In this document: in pieces, positions 1 through 11,280 of the stretch | Layout: each line of letters begins with the position of its first letter | How positions within the stretch are numbered: position 1 is the stretch's first letter | DNA from: Gnetum montanum | Lineage: Eukaryota > Streptophyta > Gnetopsida > Gnetales > Gnetaceae | NCBI GenBank assembly: GCA_015680685.1 | Contig: MNCI01003636.1 | Span: 101,482-165,481 of the forward strand | DNA length: 64,000 nucleotides | Direction of reading: 5' to 3' | Position numbers and translations under genes: made by a program | Notes under the pieces: generated by a model | The model's input: the letters and a program-made list of their open reading frames with translations, nothing else | What the model was told of the DNA's origin: nothing | The model's database searches: none

Positions 1-58
1 GTGTAAAACAAAAATCAAAAAAGAACTGAGGGCCCCATATGGTTAGCATAGGTGGCCA

Positions 59-72
59 TCTCCCCCATGACT
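59..72 (-). promoter_or_regulatory. Internal polypurine-tract-like site, element A
   Basis: On the - strand this reads GTCATGGGGGAGATGG. It matches the polypurine tract next to the 3' LTR of element B (GTCATGGGGGTA). Counterparts lie after the coding region in B (29,658-29,673) and C (37,309-37,325). A second, internal plus-strand priming site is an inference. Confidence 0.45.
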
Positions 73-234
73 GAGTGGAAAGGGAGAGATCCGAAATAAT
101 GAGAGCTTGTTTGAATTTCTTAAAAGTGTCCAACTTCTCCCAATTGATGATCTTAGATTAAGGGGTGGAAGTTGGCGACACTCATATTCCAACGTATCTA
201 TGCCTTCGTTGTTGGCATGGTTTGTTTCCTCAGT

Positions 235-760
235 TCATTCCATGCATATTTTTCGGTTGCTCTTCCTACTAACTGTCAACCACGGGGTGTCTACTATTGG
301 TTGTGTAGTTGCTATATATAGGCATCTTTGTTTTAAAGTTTCAAGGACACACCTGTTGCATGGAGACATTTTCTCCATGTCATCACCTAATGAATCACTA
401 TATGTGATGCATGGAACTTTCCTCTTCTCGATCTTTCCATAAATATTTATTATAAAGATTTCTAAGGAAAGATCATGGATCCTAAGGCATGTGTCTACTG
501 TGCTTAGCCATGCCCTTCCCATTATAATTGGGAAGTCCCCTCCATTGTTGTTGACTTCAATCACCAGGAAATCAGCTGGGTAAGACCAACCACACACAAT
601 GGTAATGATGTCCTCCACCAAACCTAAGGGAATGGTGATAGACTAGTTTGCCAGCTCTAGTTGGATGTTGCTCTTCTTAAGTTGTGGCAGGTTCCAGGCG
701 TGATACATCTCTCGTGAAATTAAGTTGACTCCGGAACCTGAGTTAAGCCCTATGTGGTTC
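235..760 (-). pseudogene. Retropepsin-like protease of element A
   Basis: This is an aspartic protease domain of the Athila type. The active-site block near 725-750 reads NSGSGVNLI, where family members have DSGS or DTGA. The catalytic Asp has become Asn, consistent with a C-to-T change on the other strand. Further on, GLVEDI and FPIIMGRAWLST match the flap and C-terminal parts. The same domain in element C lies at 40,454-40,960. Inactive by sequence. Confidence 0.75.
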
Positions 761-1204
761 ATTTTCAGCAACTTGAAGGTAGATTAAGGGACTCCCAGGG
801 TTAGCTAGTTTCCTAGGAAGGTGGCCTACCTTGATCCAATCGATTACGGTATGCGTTAATATAACCGTCTGCGTTAAGCTCTGTTGTTGAACTGAAGGGT
901 GCTCTGAAGTGTTAGATGGTGGAGGAATGTACATGGGCTTAACTGCTTGTTGTTGCGAGAGTTTGTCTGGGCTTTTGGTTCTGAAGAAGGGTCTTCTCTT
1001 TTTACAATTGTCAGAACCAACAGCAGGTTGAATATTTACAGCTCTTGTAGCGTGACGTTGCTGCGGTTGAGGAGGAAGTTCCCCTTGCATTGTTGGAGCA
1101 GGAGGTGTTATGGGAACTACTAGTGGAAGAGGTGCGGATGGATTAGGAGGATGGTGTGGGTATGGAGTATCTCCTGGGGGAGAAGGAGTCCTTCTGAAGT
1201 ACTC

Positions 1205-3379
1205 CTAAACTTGGTAGTGACGTCGGGGAGTTGTGTGACTTATAGAGTCACTTAGAGAAATTGGCTGCTGCACATAATAACCATAAGCATCAGGTTGCCG
1301 ATAATGGTACTGATGCTTTGGCGATGGCATCCCCCATGATTGTGGGTATTGCCACTGCTGATGTTGTCTGATGGGTTGTGGTGGAGTTCCACTTGGATAA
1401 TACGTTAATGGTTGGTGGAACTGCCTTGGGTTACCTTGGGGATAAGGTAACCTTTGGGGTGTTTGTCGTTGGTTAAGTCTCAGATTAAGTGCATACACCC
1501 GAAACTCTTGTAGATGTGAGATGATTGGAAAACATTCCTTAGGATGGTCATAGTGGCAAATCTCACATCCACCATCATCGTCTGTGTCTAAATCCACAAC
1601 CACATCAGAGTTAGTAATTTTCCCCTTACCCTTGTTATGTGCAGGGCCTAAATCACTTCGCTTTGTCTTACCTTTGTCACTACCTTATTCTACCTTAGAC
1701 TCTTCTACGATTTTCAAGACAGTTTCAAGTCTAGAGTCTAAGGAACTCCATACGTCATCTACCTTAGTCGCTATTTCTATTGTTGGCTTTTGAATCGGCA
1801 AGGTTTTCCTGTTCACCAACTCTTCGATTGGTGACTCATCCTCTTCATCACAAAATTTCACTCTCTTCTATCGAAGAGAGGGATCACGGTTGTATTCTTT
1901 CGCACTTTCCCTTTTGCATAGCTCACCTTCTTCTTTTGCTACTTGTTCCAAAAAGTGATGCACTTCATGGGCTCTAAGTTGTGATAGTCTCCCTTAGGCA
2001 TAAGTCCCAAGGGTTCTTCTAGTTTCATGCCTTAGCCCATCTACAATGTGGCGGAGTTGATCCCGCTGAGCATAACCATGGCCCGGGCAACGATGTAACA
2101 ATGTATAGTATCGGGCCATGGCAGCATCCAAGGGCTCATGAATACCTTGCTTCCATCCTTGGATTTGCTTATGCAAATTGGACACTATGGAGTACGTTTG
2201 ATACTTATCGTTGAATAGTTCTAACATCGTACTCCACCTCCTGATGGTTTCTAGTTCTAAGGACCAGTACTAGCTCTCTACTTCCTTGGTGAGTATCCTG
2301 GGAAACAACTTAAGCTTCTGCCACTTGTTCTCAATGTTTTGCAAGGTGCAGGCATTGTGGAATGCTTGTAAATGATGTTGCGGATCAGCGTTGTATCCCC
2401 CCTCAAAGCGTGGGATGTTATTCATGTCTAAACGCTTGATCCAACTATCTTTTAAATGCCTTGTTGGATTCTCACTGCCTCCGTTATGTTAAGCATACTT
2501 CGGGTTGCAAGTAGGGGTTCGTCATGGTCATCTCTTTCATGACGCCTGTGATGTCTCCGTTGTTCCCTACTTTTCCTTCGTTCATGCCCTTGTCCTCTCT
2601 CTCGACTCTCTCATTGAGGTCTCTCATTTTTCTTACTTTTATCCTCTCCGTTATGCTCATCATGATTGCGCCCTGAGGTGGAAGGAGAGGGTGAGTGATG
2701 AGAAGAAGGGGAAGAAGAAGGAGAACTATCGCCGTGGCAATGTTTCCTACCTTCTCTTCAGCTACTTCAGTCCCGATCGTGGTGACGATCTAAGTGCTCG
2801 TCCTTGTCTTTTGTTGTTGTTCTCTCTGTCAACAACTGGTGTTCACGGGAATCAGAACCAGGGTTGTGTATTGTTGAGCGTAAGTTCTAATACCCAACCT
2901 CCTCACCATCGTTAGGAGGGGGAACATCTCTTGATAGAGAACCTATTGTAAGTGGTTCACCATCTCTTATTTCACTAAGGACGTGCAGGCCTTTGCTCTT
3001 CAACAATGTATGTTGGCTCTCCTACCTTGAGTTCCTCATACATTGTAAAGTTGTGGGATGATAATCCCTTGTGTCAAAATCTTCCATAGCGTATTCAGCA
3101 TAGAGCTGAGTCATGTCGATCTGTGCTAAGGCACGGAGGAGCATGTTTGGGACTGATCGATTTAGAGGTAACACTATGTTACCGAACAAATCTCTCCAGC
3201 GCATCTGTTCGTCTTGATGGAGGATAACAATATAATTCGGTATATACTCATCAGGATGAGTATATGTCACCCTATATTGTTGAGGAACCAGCAGATTTAG
3301 GTTGTGTTTTTGATTGCCGACTGTTCTTTGTATGATCCCTAGGTGATGTGTTCTTGTGAGAAGAAGAAGAAGAAGACAT
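1205..3379 (-). pseudogene. gag of element A, broken
   Basis: This is retrotransposon capsid/nucleocapsid sequence. It starts at an ATG at 3,379 followed by a serine run. An N-terminal block (YTHPDEYIPNY, 3,022-3,270) matches the same block in element C. A charged Arg/Asp/His-rich stretch (about 2,500-2,900) follows, then a capsid block at 1,994-2,227 (MLELFNDKYQTY) shared with B and C. Next is a zinc knuckle of the form C-x2-C-x3-H-x3-C (CEICHYDHPKEC) near 1,560. A Pro/Gln/Tyr-rich tail ends near 1,205. Several frameshifts and stops separate these blocks, so it is not translatable as one protein. Confidence 0.8.
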
Positions 3380-3507
3380 GATGTCTTATTCAGTGTGCTG
3401 ATTTTACCGTTATATAATTTTTTTCTTATTTGATTAACCCTAAGGTTCGTTTAAGCTCCCAACGATGTGAATGATCTCATATATTCTACTTAGCGCACAA
3501 ACACTTA

Positions 3508-3525
3508 GTCCCCGGCAACGGCGCC
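3508..3525 (-). promoter_or_regulatory. Primer binding site for tRNA-Asp
   Basis: The + strand reads TCCCCGGCAACGGCGCCA, which is the 3' end of plant tRNA-Asp including CCA as I know it. It is separated from the LTR by one base. tRNA-Asp priming is typical of Athila/Tat-lineage Ty3 elements. Elements B and C have decayed versions of the same site. Confidence 0.9.
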
Positions 3526-3526
3526 A

Positions 3527-4515
3527 ATGATGAGTGGTGAGGTACCCCTATACTCAACCATACGAAATGAGCGTAGCACGCGCGATCCGATCGAACTCTG
3601 CAGACTAAGTGCCTACACGCCCCATGGAACACTTAAGGTTAACCATTCGTTGTCTTCCTAGACTTACTTGTAGTTGTCACGGTGTATGGTTAAGTAAGTC
3701 CGAGGTATATGATTTTTATATCTTTTTATGTTTTTCTCCTATGCTATTGAGTTGAAGGGTTGAGAAACTAATTACTAATTCTAACTAATGACCAAGTCTA
3801 AATTACCTAGCGTCAACATCCGTTCCCACTTATTGTACACACCCTGAACCGATGCAACTGTGGCTACCAAACGCTCATCGTCATTGGGATTACCACGCAT
3901 AACGCACATGCTCGAAGTGGTCGTACTAAGGCACTTAACTAGGAGGAAATGATTGAAAGAATCTAATCTAGCCTAAGTGTGATGAGCAGCCAATTCCTTG
4001 ATTATCCGTACACATCATTCGTGCACGACTACCACTAGGATTACCAAGCGCAAATCTTGGATACGCCACTGGGTTACCAAGTAGTCACACTTAGATGCTT
4101 GTAATCAAGTTGTACTCATTCCACGTTCTAGGAGTTTAAGGGTGAGAGAGAAAGCAAGAAATAACATTAAAATAAAATCCTATTCCATGCACTGCAAGGT
4201 TTATCCAGGAAGTTCGTCTTTATTGCCGTACACAACTTGTGTTTAGGTACAATGTTGCTCGAATAACGATCTGTTCACTTTAGGACTCCTACTGCGGGTA
4301 CATGGAAAATATTCTATCTCTGGAGTGATCAATTTGCTAGAGTTTTCCTACTTCTAGCCCAGGATGAGGAAACAAGGGAGAGCCGCCTCTTATTTATAGA
4401 CTTGGCGACAGATTGCGATATCGAGTACGTGATATCGCAGGGGACGACGTGATATCGTGACAGTTGCAATATTGCGTACGCGATATCGCGGCTCATGCGA
4501 TATCACGTCTCATCA
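3527..4515 (-). repeat. 5' LTR of element A
   Basis: About 989 bp, with the terminal inverted repeat TGATGAG...CTCATCA directly next to the primer site. Read on the - strand, U3 is short and holds a cluster of GATATC palindromes (4,412-4,508). A TATAAATA box follows at 4,391-4,398. The long R-U5 part has the same layout as the LTRs of B, C and E. Confidence 0.88.
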
Positions 4516-4834
4516 CCTAACAACCAATTCCACATTATCATGTGCCTCCTAGACACTAGCACTTAACGATCACTTCCCACAAGTTTTATAATCTGTCCAC
4601 ATGTTAAGAACTCTCAATCCATCTCATATATACCCAATAAACCTTCCTTGCCTAAGATTCCTTCCTTATGACATTTGAATGCCAAATTTTTGAAATCTAA
4701 GCATCATGTATGATTCAAGAACCTTTAGAAAATCTCACTATCTTCCAAATCATCCAATTGACTCAATTTTTTCTTGAAAAATCATCAAAAATTCAAAATT
4801 TTTCAACGATGATGTCATAACTACGATGTCGTAT
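4516..4834 (+). mobile_element. Element E, left fragment
   Basis: This is the stretch between the LTR of A and the target duplication of D. Removing D joins it to 17,913 onward, which is the leader of the third ORF of element E. It is non-coding and AT-rich. Its last 40 bases repeat GATGTC-like motifs that resemble the U3 of LTR E. Assignment to E rests on the D target duplication plus position. Confidence 0.6.
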
Positions 4835-4839
4835 CTATG
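4835..4839. repeat. Target-site duplication of element D, left copy
   Basis: CTATG lies directly before TGTTGGCA, the start of LTR D. The identical CTATG follows the LTR end TGCCAACA at 17,908-17,912. Five bases is the expected duplication for Ty3 integration. Confidence 0.9.
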
Positions 4840-4904
4840 TGTTGGCACATTTCTGCCATTTCATGGAATAGTTTTTATAAGGATGTAACACCAAAAAAGA
4901 AAGC

Positions 4905-5680
4905 AAAGAAATGTATAGATCAAATTATAAAAGCCTGGTTAGGCAGAACAAGTTGTTGGAATCAAAGAGAGATACAATGTCATCACAAGCACAAATTTAT
5001 GGATTGACATTAACGTACAAGGTTACCTTGAATGAGTCATCTAGTACAACTCCACACCTCTCATTATTTAATAACTGCATTTATGACACAAAGTTTGAGT
5101 CACAGTTTTATGTGATAGCTAATGTTAGGAAGCGTGTCTGTACTATGCTATGGAAGATGTTTATCCAAAATCTATGAAGCTTGCAAAGGGCGACTACATT
5201 TTGTGTTTGTTTCTAAGGCATGATAATACCCAATACTTGAAGAAGCTAAAGAATCTGATTTCATTTATCGACATGAATTTAGATGATAAGAGTTCTGTAA
5301 AGGTTAATTTCCTAGATGATAAGAGTTCTGTAAGGGTTAATTTCCTTTCCTTTCCGAACTTGATGGACTGATAACTGGTAATACTATTATGAAATCTTCT
5401 ACTTTACTCCAAGGTGGCATTTTATATTGGTTCTCCTTCAAATGACAAGTTACCAAAGAATGTTTCTGCTGGATCACTTATGCTGGGGAAAATTCATTAT
5501 GGAAAATTGTCATCTAGTAATTCAAAAGGCAGCGAAAATGGCGAGGCATGCCCATCATCATATAACTTATATGTTGTTCCTCCAGTGAAGGTAGATGTAA
5601 AAGAGAATGTAAATGGTAATGCTATTAATAAAAGAAATCTAGAAGCAAACATGCTGACAAACTGCGGTGGAACCTAAGAA
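4905..5680 (+). pseudogene. TPP2: Tripeptidyl-peptidase II fragment, copy 1
   Basis: TPP2 is a giant cytosolic subtilisin-like peptidase that removes tripeptides. This piece matches the region after its catalytic domain, by recall of plant TPP2. Landmarks are LTLTYKVTLNESSS, NNCIYDTKFESQFYVIANVRKRV, then (new frame) EDVYPKSMKLAKGDYIL, then (another frame) AFYIGSPSNDKLPKNVSAGS, ending near LEANM. The frame breaks around 5,150 and again near 5,370. A 33-bp tandem duplication at 5,281-5,346 is absent from copy 2. No intron is obvious across about 250 codons, which suggests capture from an mRNA. There is no catalytic Asp, His or Ser region, so no peptidase function is expected. Confidence 0.85.
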
Positions 5681-5828
5681 CAAGTATGAAGTAGCAGCGA
5701 ATTGAGTTCTCAACAACAAAATGTAACATACTGATATCAACAACGAGTACCATGTTGCTACACCTACTCTGCTGCACCTGCAGCTATATCAGTACCTGAG
5801 TAACCGTATAAACATTGTGGCAGTGACA

Positions 5829-6180
5829 ATGGCGGAAATGGAGAGAAGAGAAGAAGAAGTGGAGCTTGGGCTGGGCTGGGTGCAGTGTTATAAGAACACA
5901 TGGATACTGCCCAATGCGCTCCCTGAGCTACGAAACTTGTAGCACCACTACTCCCCTCAACTATACGACTTGCTGCTCGCCTCTCTGCCTCAACCAGGCA
6001 ACACATGGACCATGGCATTACTGCATTCTCTCTTATCCCTATTAACTGGCAACCTGCAAGTATTTACATTTCCGAAACAAACGCAGAAAAAAATGCCATT
6101 ACAGCACCGTCAGAACTGACATTTGGTTGAAGATGAACCGTGGTTCCACTGATAGAGTATGGCTTTCCTGAAGACGAGGT
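5829..6180 (+). other. Unidentified ATG-led coding-like piece in LTR D
   Basis: An open stretch begins MAEMERREEEVELGLG and continues, with a stop after PELRNL, towards a Leu-rich segment near 5,960-6,060. Codon content and local GC are higher than in the flanks. The 3' LTR keeps its first 200 bases in decayed form (about 13,600-13,808). I do not recognise the protein. It could be a third captured gene piece or chance. Confidence 0.3.
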
Positions 6181-6724
6181 TGCAATCTGGACTGATTTGG
6201 CACTGCCGGATTTGTTCTAGACTCATTTGCTTTCTGGGTGATGGCAATCTGGAAGCGCCGACGGCTGTTGCCGTCGTGGAATCCGCTGCAGGTTACAGTG
6301 CCCCTGCACGGCAACGAGCATGTGCAGGATCAGGACGAAAAAATATTATTCACCGTGTCCGAGGCTGATGATGTGACTACCACTTGTTTCACGGTTCTGG
6401 CTTTCCGGCACCATTCCAGCATGTCCAGAATTCCCTCCACTGCTGCCTTGATTGTCTCATTTTGAAATACAATAAATTAACCGCGATCCAGACTTTCCGC
6501 TGCTAGCTTTCTACCACGTCTTCGAACTGAAGCTCGATCGATCTTCGAGGTAAAGGAAAAGGTTTTCGATTCCTGCGATTCTGCTGATCATTGCTGCAGG
6601 AGTATTTCTGGTCTAAGCCAAGGTTTTCTGAGAATATGGAGAAATGCCTCGGGGTATTCGGCATCAAAACGCGTAGGAGTGGTAACGGGGAAGACTCCAC
6701 AACAACAGCAACGACAACGGTGGC

Positions 6725-7120
6725 GATGGTAGGGGAAGAGGAACGATGTACAAGTCAATCGAGGATGACGCCACCATTAACGCCGGGCTGCACAACATGA
6801 TACAGCAAGGGCGGTAGCATATGGTGGCAGAACATAGCATGAAACGACTGCAGGTATCGGTACAGAACCCAGTCGACGCCAGCGATGGTGGTGATGGAGA
6901 TGAAGCCTAGCGCTGTGATGAATAACAGCGATTGGTCTACGTGTTGGCATGTTCCCGTGCCTTCAAAGCTCAACTTCACGGTTCATTGCCAGATCGCCTG
7001 AGTAAAATCAAAATTGAAGCCACTGAGGCACCAGTGTTCAAGGCCATGTTGCACTTCGTTTACGCCTATGCGCCGGAGATTCGCGATTCCAGATAAATTT
7101 TCACGAACTGTTCGCGTTGG
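6725..7120 (+). pseudogene. BTB/POZ (MATH-BTB type) fragment, copy 1, N-terminal half
   Basis: BTB proteins of the plant BPM family are substrate adaptors for CUL3 ubiquitin ligases. Around 6,935-7,060 one frame reads VYVLACSRAFKAQLHGSLPD, then KIKIEATEAPVFKAMLHFVY, a recognisable BTB core. Upstream in the same frame is YKSIEDDATINAGLHN (about 6,747-6,800), which may be the end of a MATH domain; stops interrupt it. The BTB core breaks off at about 7,065 and resumes at 8,257. Copy 2 (16,095-16,520) is contiguous there. Confidence 0.75.
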
Positions 7121-8262
7121 ATTCGGGAGCGCTTACAGAAGCACAATAAATCCGCAATGGGTACGTATTTCATAATTTCTAATGAAATTTTGTCTGAATC
7201 TGTACACATACATTATTGAAATGGTCGCCTTGCCTTGCCTCTTATTATTATTGCCTTGTTCTCAATGTCTGCATTGTGCATTAAAATCATACCTGTATTC
7301 TCCTGCTCTTGAATCTTCCCAGAAACTTCATTGAACTGCTCTGAATCTTCTCAGAAACTTCATTGATTGTGCATTAAAATCATACGTGACTTCTCCTGCT
7401 CTGAATCTTCCCAGAAACTTCATTTCATTGTTAAGGGCCAGTAAGCAATCAAGATTCATGGCATTGGCATGACACAAACCACTGAAAACAGGGAGTACGA
7501 ATATGAAAGGTTCCGCCACAACTGTTTTTTTACAATGTGTTTGGTTATCGGCCAATGAACCAGCCACATGAGCAATGGCCATATGCAAGCTCATAGTGCT
7601 CTGTTTTTACTTTCTCCTTTATCATGACTAGTGCCAATTCTCCATCCTTCGAAAGGTTTTTATCATTGTAGGTGAGGTGAGTTACTCGTCTTTGCCTGGT
7701 TTAGTTAAGTTGTCTTTTTATGATGTGGTTGTCTTCAACATGGCCCTATGGCACTACTCAAAGGTCATTGTTGAACAAAAGTATTAGCAGACATGATTTG
7801 TTATAAATTTGGTTGAGGCTTGAGGCTTAATTTCATTTTTGAAAAGATTGGATTGAGTAACAAAAGGGTTTTATTTTATTGCTGTCATTTTTGTTGTTGT
7901 AAAAATTATATGTTTAGGCACATTATGGCTCTTGAGTAAGGAAATGGATTCAATGCTCTCCATATGTTTGCAAATTTTCTTGCTTCCGTGTAATAGTGAT
8001 ATTGCAATCTTTTGTAACATTTTTAAGCATTAACAATATTTTGGATTTACATTGTACTTGTTCTATATTCTGCAATGCTTTTTTTATGATATATGAGATT
8101 TAATTTTTTTAAAAAAGTAATATATTTAAGTTTTTTCTATCGTGTCTTCAGCTACGAACCCGTCCCCACTTTTTCTTGAAGCACACGTACCAAACACGTT
8201 CAGAATCACGAATCCTCGATTCCTCGCTTCCACGAATCAGATTCTTTTGATGCATAGGTTTA
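7066..8262 (+). other. Extra ~1.2 kb in the 5' LTR, interrupting BTB
   Basis: This is absent from the 3' LTR at the matching point (about 16,395-16,403). The flanks look like an imperfect 15-bp direct repeat, TTTACGCCTATGCGC against TTTACACAGACGCAC, as an insertion would leave. Alternatively it is a retained intron: GTACGT at about 7,158 and TTTACACAG before 8,268 could act as splice sites. Inside, about 7,325-7,430 is a local duplication around CTGAATCTTC and CAGAAACTTCATT. No ORF of note. Confidence 0.5.
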
Positions 8263-8440
8263 CACAGACGCACTTCCAAATACACTTGACGTTAACAGCT
8301 AAGACTATCTCAACTTTAATGGCTCAACATCTCTTGGCAGCTGCTAATCGTTATGAACTAGATAGACCTGGGTTGCTTGTGAGGCAAAACGATGTCAAGA
8401 AATCACTATGGACATTTGGCAATTGTATCTTTATTTTCTC
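8257..8440 (+). pseudogene. BTB/POZ fragment, copy 1, C-terminal half
   Basis: Reading begins YTDALPNTLDV, repeating the join point of the N-terminal half. A shifted frame then gives TLMAQHLLAAANRYELDR, the MAQHLLAAADRY-type helix just after the BTB core in MATH-BTB proteins. The match fades after about 8,410, where unrelated LTR sequence begins. The continuation at 16,404 in the 3' LTR is the same, with more decay. Confidence 0.8.
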
Positions 8441-8639
8441 ATGGAGTTGAAACTTCCTATGATAGTTGCAACTACATCTCCAAGATATTTGTTACCAAGA
8501 AAACACTTGGCAACCATAGCTCAAATTTCTAATAACTTTATATGGAAGTTATAATTTCCTATGGTAGTTATGATTAAATTCCCTAAATATTTGTAACACC
8601 CCTTAACTTCTCGTGATGTTTGTAACTACCCAAAGCTAC

Positions 8640-8647
8640 TATAAAAA
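8640..8647 (+). promoter_or_regulatory. TATA box of 5' LTR D
   Basis: TATAAAAA follows the conserved U3 stretch and is matched at 16,744-16,751 in the 3' LTR. It would start the genomic RNA of element D near 8,670. The captured gene pieces lie upstream of it in the 5' LTR and would be transcribed only from the 3' LTR copy. Confidence 0.6.
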
Positions 8648-10019
8648 GGGCTGGATGGGTGGGATTTTAAAAGGAGAAAAATTTTGGGAAAAAGACAATT
8701 GAAGATTACTTGGAAGATGGTTTGCTAAATATATCAACTTGGTTGCTTTCTTTTAATCTTGTGAATTCATTTCTTTCCATTTTGTTTTACTTACTTAGCT
8801 AATGGTTTAGATAGCATCATGCTTAACATTTAATTTTGAAATTTTTTCTATTTTTTCTACATTGCTTTTATATCTCTAATTTTGTGCAATATTAGACTTC
8901 TATTAAGATTTGCCATAAAAGAGCTTATGTTGTTGGAAAGCCTCTAAAGAAATTTAATTGTAATGTATTAATGAAATTGCCTATTTTAAACATAGAGAAT
9001 CTAAGAAAATCTTTGGTATTTTGAGATTATTGAAATAGCTTCATTATTTTAAAGTATATTGCCTTGGCATTTCAATCCTGAAATTATCAAATTTTTTTAA
9101 GGCTCTATTGAATGCAATCCTTAACAACTATTAATTAGCCAAAATAAAAGCTTGTACTCTGTTGTTTACAAAGCATTTTTGGAAGTGTAATAAGATTGTC
9201 TTTTATGAAATTGCTTGTTCAACTCAAAAGGTTTGAACAATTCGTAGATAGATTGAATTGAGATAACTTTATTATGAAATGTTTTCTCATGTTAATTTAT
9301 CTTGCTTAAATATTTAAGATTTCACACAAATCTTCTTTCTTTTCTTTTCTCTTTTTAGGGCCATTGAATCTCACTCTACTTCTAGTTTTCTTGTGGAACT
9401 TTCTCTCTAAGGAAAATTAGGAATAGATTGGAAGAACTGTGCTTAAACGTTTTTGCAAAATTTTATTTGTTACAAGTAACGTACTATAGGGACTATATAA
9501 ACTAAGTGCTTGGACAAAATAAAAAGCTTCAACAAGTCATAGTATTTGACAAAGTTAGCTAAATTTCATTCATGATAGCCAATTACAGTTTTATACATAA
9601 CTCAACCATTTCAACATTCACAACGGCAAACACATACTCATGTTTAGTTCATTTCATAACCACTGAGTCTATTTCGAGGTATCTAAGTCTTAGTGCTACT
9701 AGAGACTAGCAAGCATCTAAACCTTGTTTGAAGAACACCTTTGTCTCATGACTTCCCAAGGTCATGAGACCAGAGGCCACAACATGAGTGATCCCAAATG
9801 GTTGCCAATAATTCTTTTGATGCTAGAAGCAGGGCAAGAAAATTTGTTACCTACATTTATTACATTCAAAAAGTTTAATGGTCCTAGCACACCAACAGTT
9901 CTTTTGTTGCTATGAGGGCTTAAGAATAGATACTATTTTCAATTCATGACCAAATAAACTAATAATTTGAAAGATTTGAAAGGTTCCAAAGAAATTCTTG
10001 ATTATAAGACTAATTATTC

Positions 10020-11280
10020 ATCAGAAGAAGAATAGAAGAAGGTTCATGAGTTTGGGACAAGTAGTGGAGTAAATACCAAAATATCACCCCTTCTATCTAG
10101 TTTATTTGTCTATAAGAGAAGGTCAAAGAAGTATAAGAGTTCAACAATGAAAAGGAATTCTAATAAGATGGAAAATCCTTGGCAAAGAATTATACCATTA
10201 GGATTTTAAAACTACAATGATATTCCTAAGGTAGGTTACAAATATTTGTCTAAACATTTTATTCCTAGAAAAGCTTACTTGACTAAAGAATACATTCACC
10301 TATTTGAGTTAGCTTTAGCTCATGCTAATATTCAACACCAAGACCAAGCTTGTAGGTTGTTCATAGCAAATTTAAAAGATATGGCTCAGATTTGATATGC
10401 AAATTTACTAAGTAACAGTATCACAAGTTGGGATGATATGAAAAGTCTTTTCTTGGCCCAGTTTGACAATCAATTGGATCAACAACAACTGTATTATGGG
10501 CTAGTACAAGCTAAGCAAGGAGTTAAAGTGTCAATTAGAGATTTCAACATTAAATTTCAATGAATTTGTGGACTCTTTCAAAGAAAATATAGACCATCAG
10601 ACCGAGTTCTTAGAGATACTATCTTAAGGCTATGAATCCCAATATTTCAATTTGGTTAGGGAGAACTCCAAACTTGCTAACATTGAATGATTGCTTTAGT
10701 GAAGCTATACAATTAGAAAAATAGTTGAACTTGAATCATGAAGAGATTATCATAACTCAAAAAGAGAAGAAAAAATGATGATTCCTATGCAAGATTTTAC
10801 TCAACTTAAAGCATTATCGAGCCCATCTCGTATTAAGATAGAGCATGAGTTAGAAAGCAAAGAATCTGAAAAGGGACAGTTAATGAGAGACTTGTCCAAC
10901 AAAGTAGTGAAATTTGAAAAATCTTTAGTGAAGGTTAAAATCAAGGATGAAAAGAAAAATAGAAAACATAAGCATCAAGACACTAAGTTAGAAGATGATG
11001 AGAATAAGAGTGATCTTGTTATGTCCAACTTCCTCAATATTAAATTAGATAATGAGTTATCTAATGTTTAGTATGCAAGCAAACCTTCTAATAATGGATC
11101 TAGTGATACCTCTTCTCAGTCAAGCTCTGAAGAAGATATATCTTCAAATGAAGAGTGTAATAACAATGAAGAAAATGGATATAATCTTCATTCAAAAGAA
11201 AGGTTAACTACTTCTAGGTCTCTGAATGTCATTTCTGATCCATCTACTAAAAGAAATATTTTTTAACCAAGTAGAAAAGA
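10020..11280 (+). pseudogene. gag of element D, broken
   Basis: A retrotransposon gag domain is visible around 10,340-10,730 in broken frames: QACRLFIANLKDMAQ, then ITSWDDMKSLFLAQFDNQLD, then a stretch ending near SEAIQLEK. A Lys/Glu-rich, probably coiled segment follows (10,775-11,071), then an acidic Ser-rich linker to about 11,280. Stops interrupt it at several points. It belongs to a Ty3 lineage different from A, B, C and E. Confidence 0.7.

Larger units (their letters stand above)
1..4515 (-). mobile_element. Element A: Athila-like Ty3 retrotransposon, 5' part
   Basis: The element runs right to left: 5' LTR (3,527-4,515), tRNA-Asp primer site, gag, zinc knuckle and protease, then leaves the window. 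RT, RNase H and integrase are absent. Below the protease (about 235) the sequence soon reaches, at 1-95, a stretch that in related element C lies beyond integrase (about 37,250-37,345). I infer an internal deletion of pol. The coding region has stops and frameshifts. CpG sites and the primer site are much better preserved than in B, C or E, so A looks the youngest of the lineage. The first five bases to the right of the LTR, CCTAA, should be one copy of the target duplication; the other is outside the window. Confidence 0.85.
4840..9810 (+). repeat. 5' LTR of element D (4.97 kb)
   Basis: U3 starts with a tripeptidyl-peptidase II fragment, then an unidentified ATG-led piece, then a BTB/POZ fragment split by about 1.2 kb of extra DNA. 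The TATAAAAA box is at 8,640-8,647, so R-U5 is about 1.1 kb. The final CA has mutated to TA. It aligns with the 3' LTR over 4,840-6,032, about 6,660-7,065 and 8,262-9,810. The segment 6,032-6,655 is missing from the 3' copy. This copy keeps many CpG dinucleotides that the 3' copy has lost. Confidence 0.88.

Noticed and set aside
2505-2915. 136-codon + strand ORF
   Set aside because: Antisense to the Arg/Asp/His-rich part of gag of element A; the - strand reading has matches in element C.
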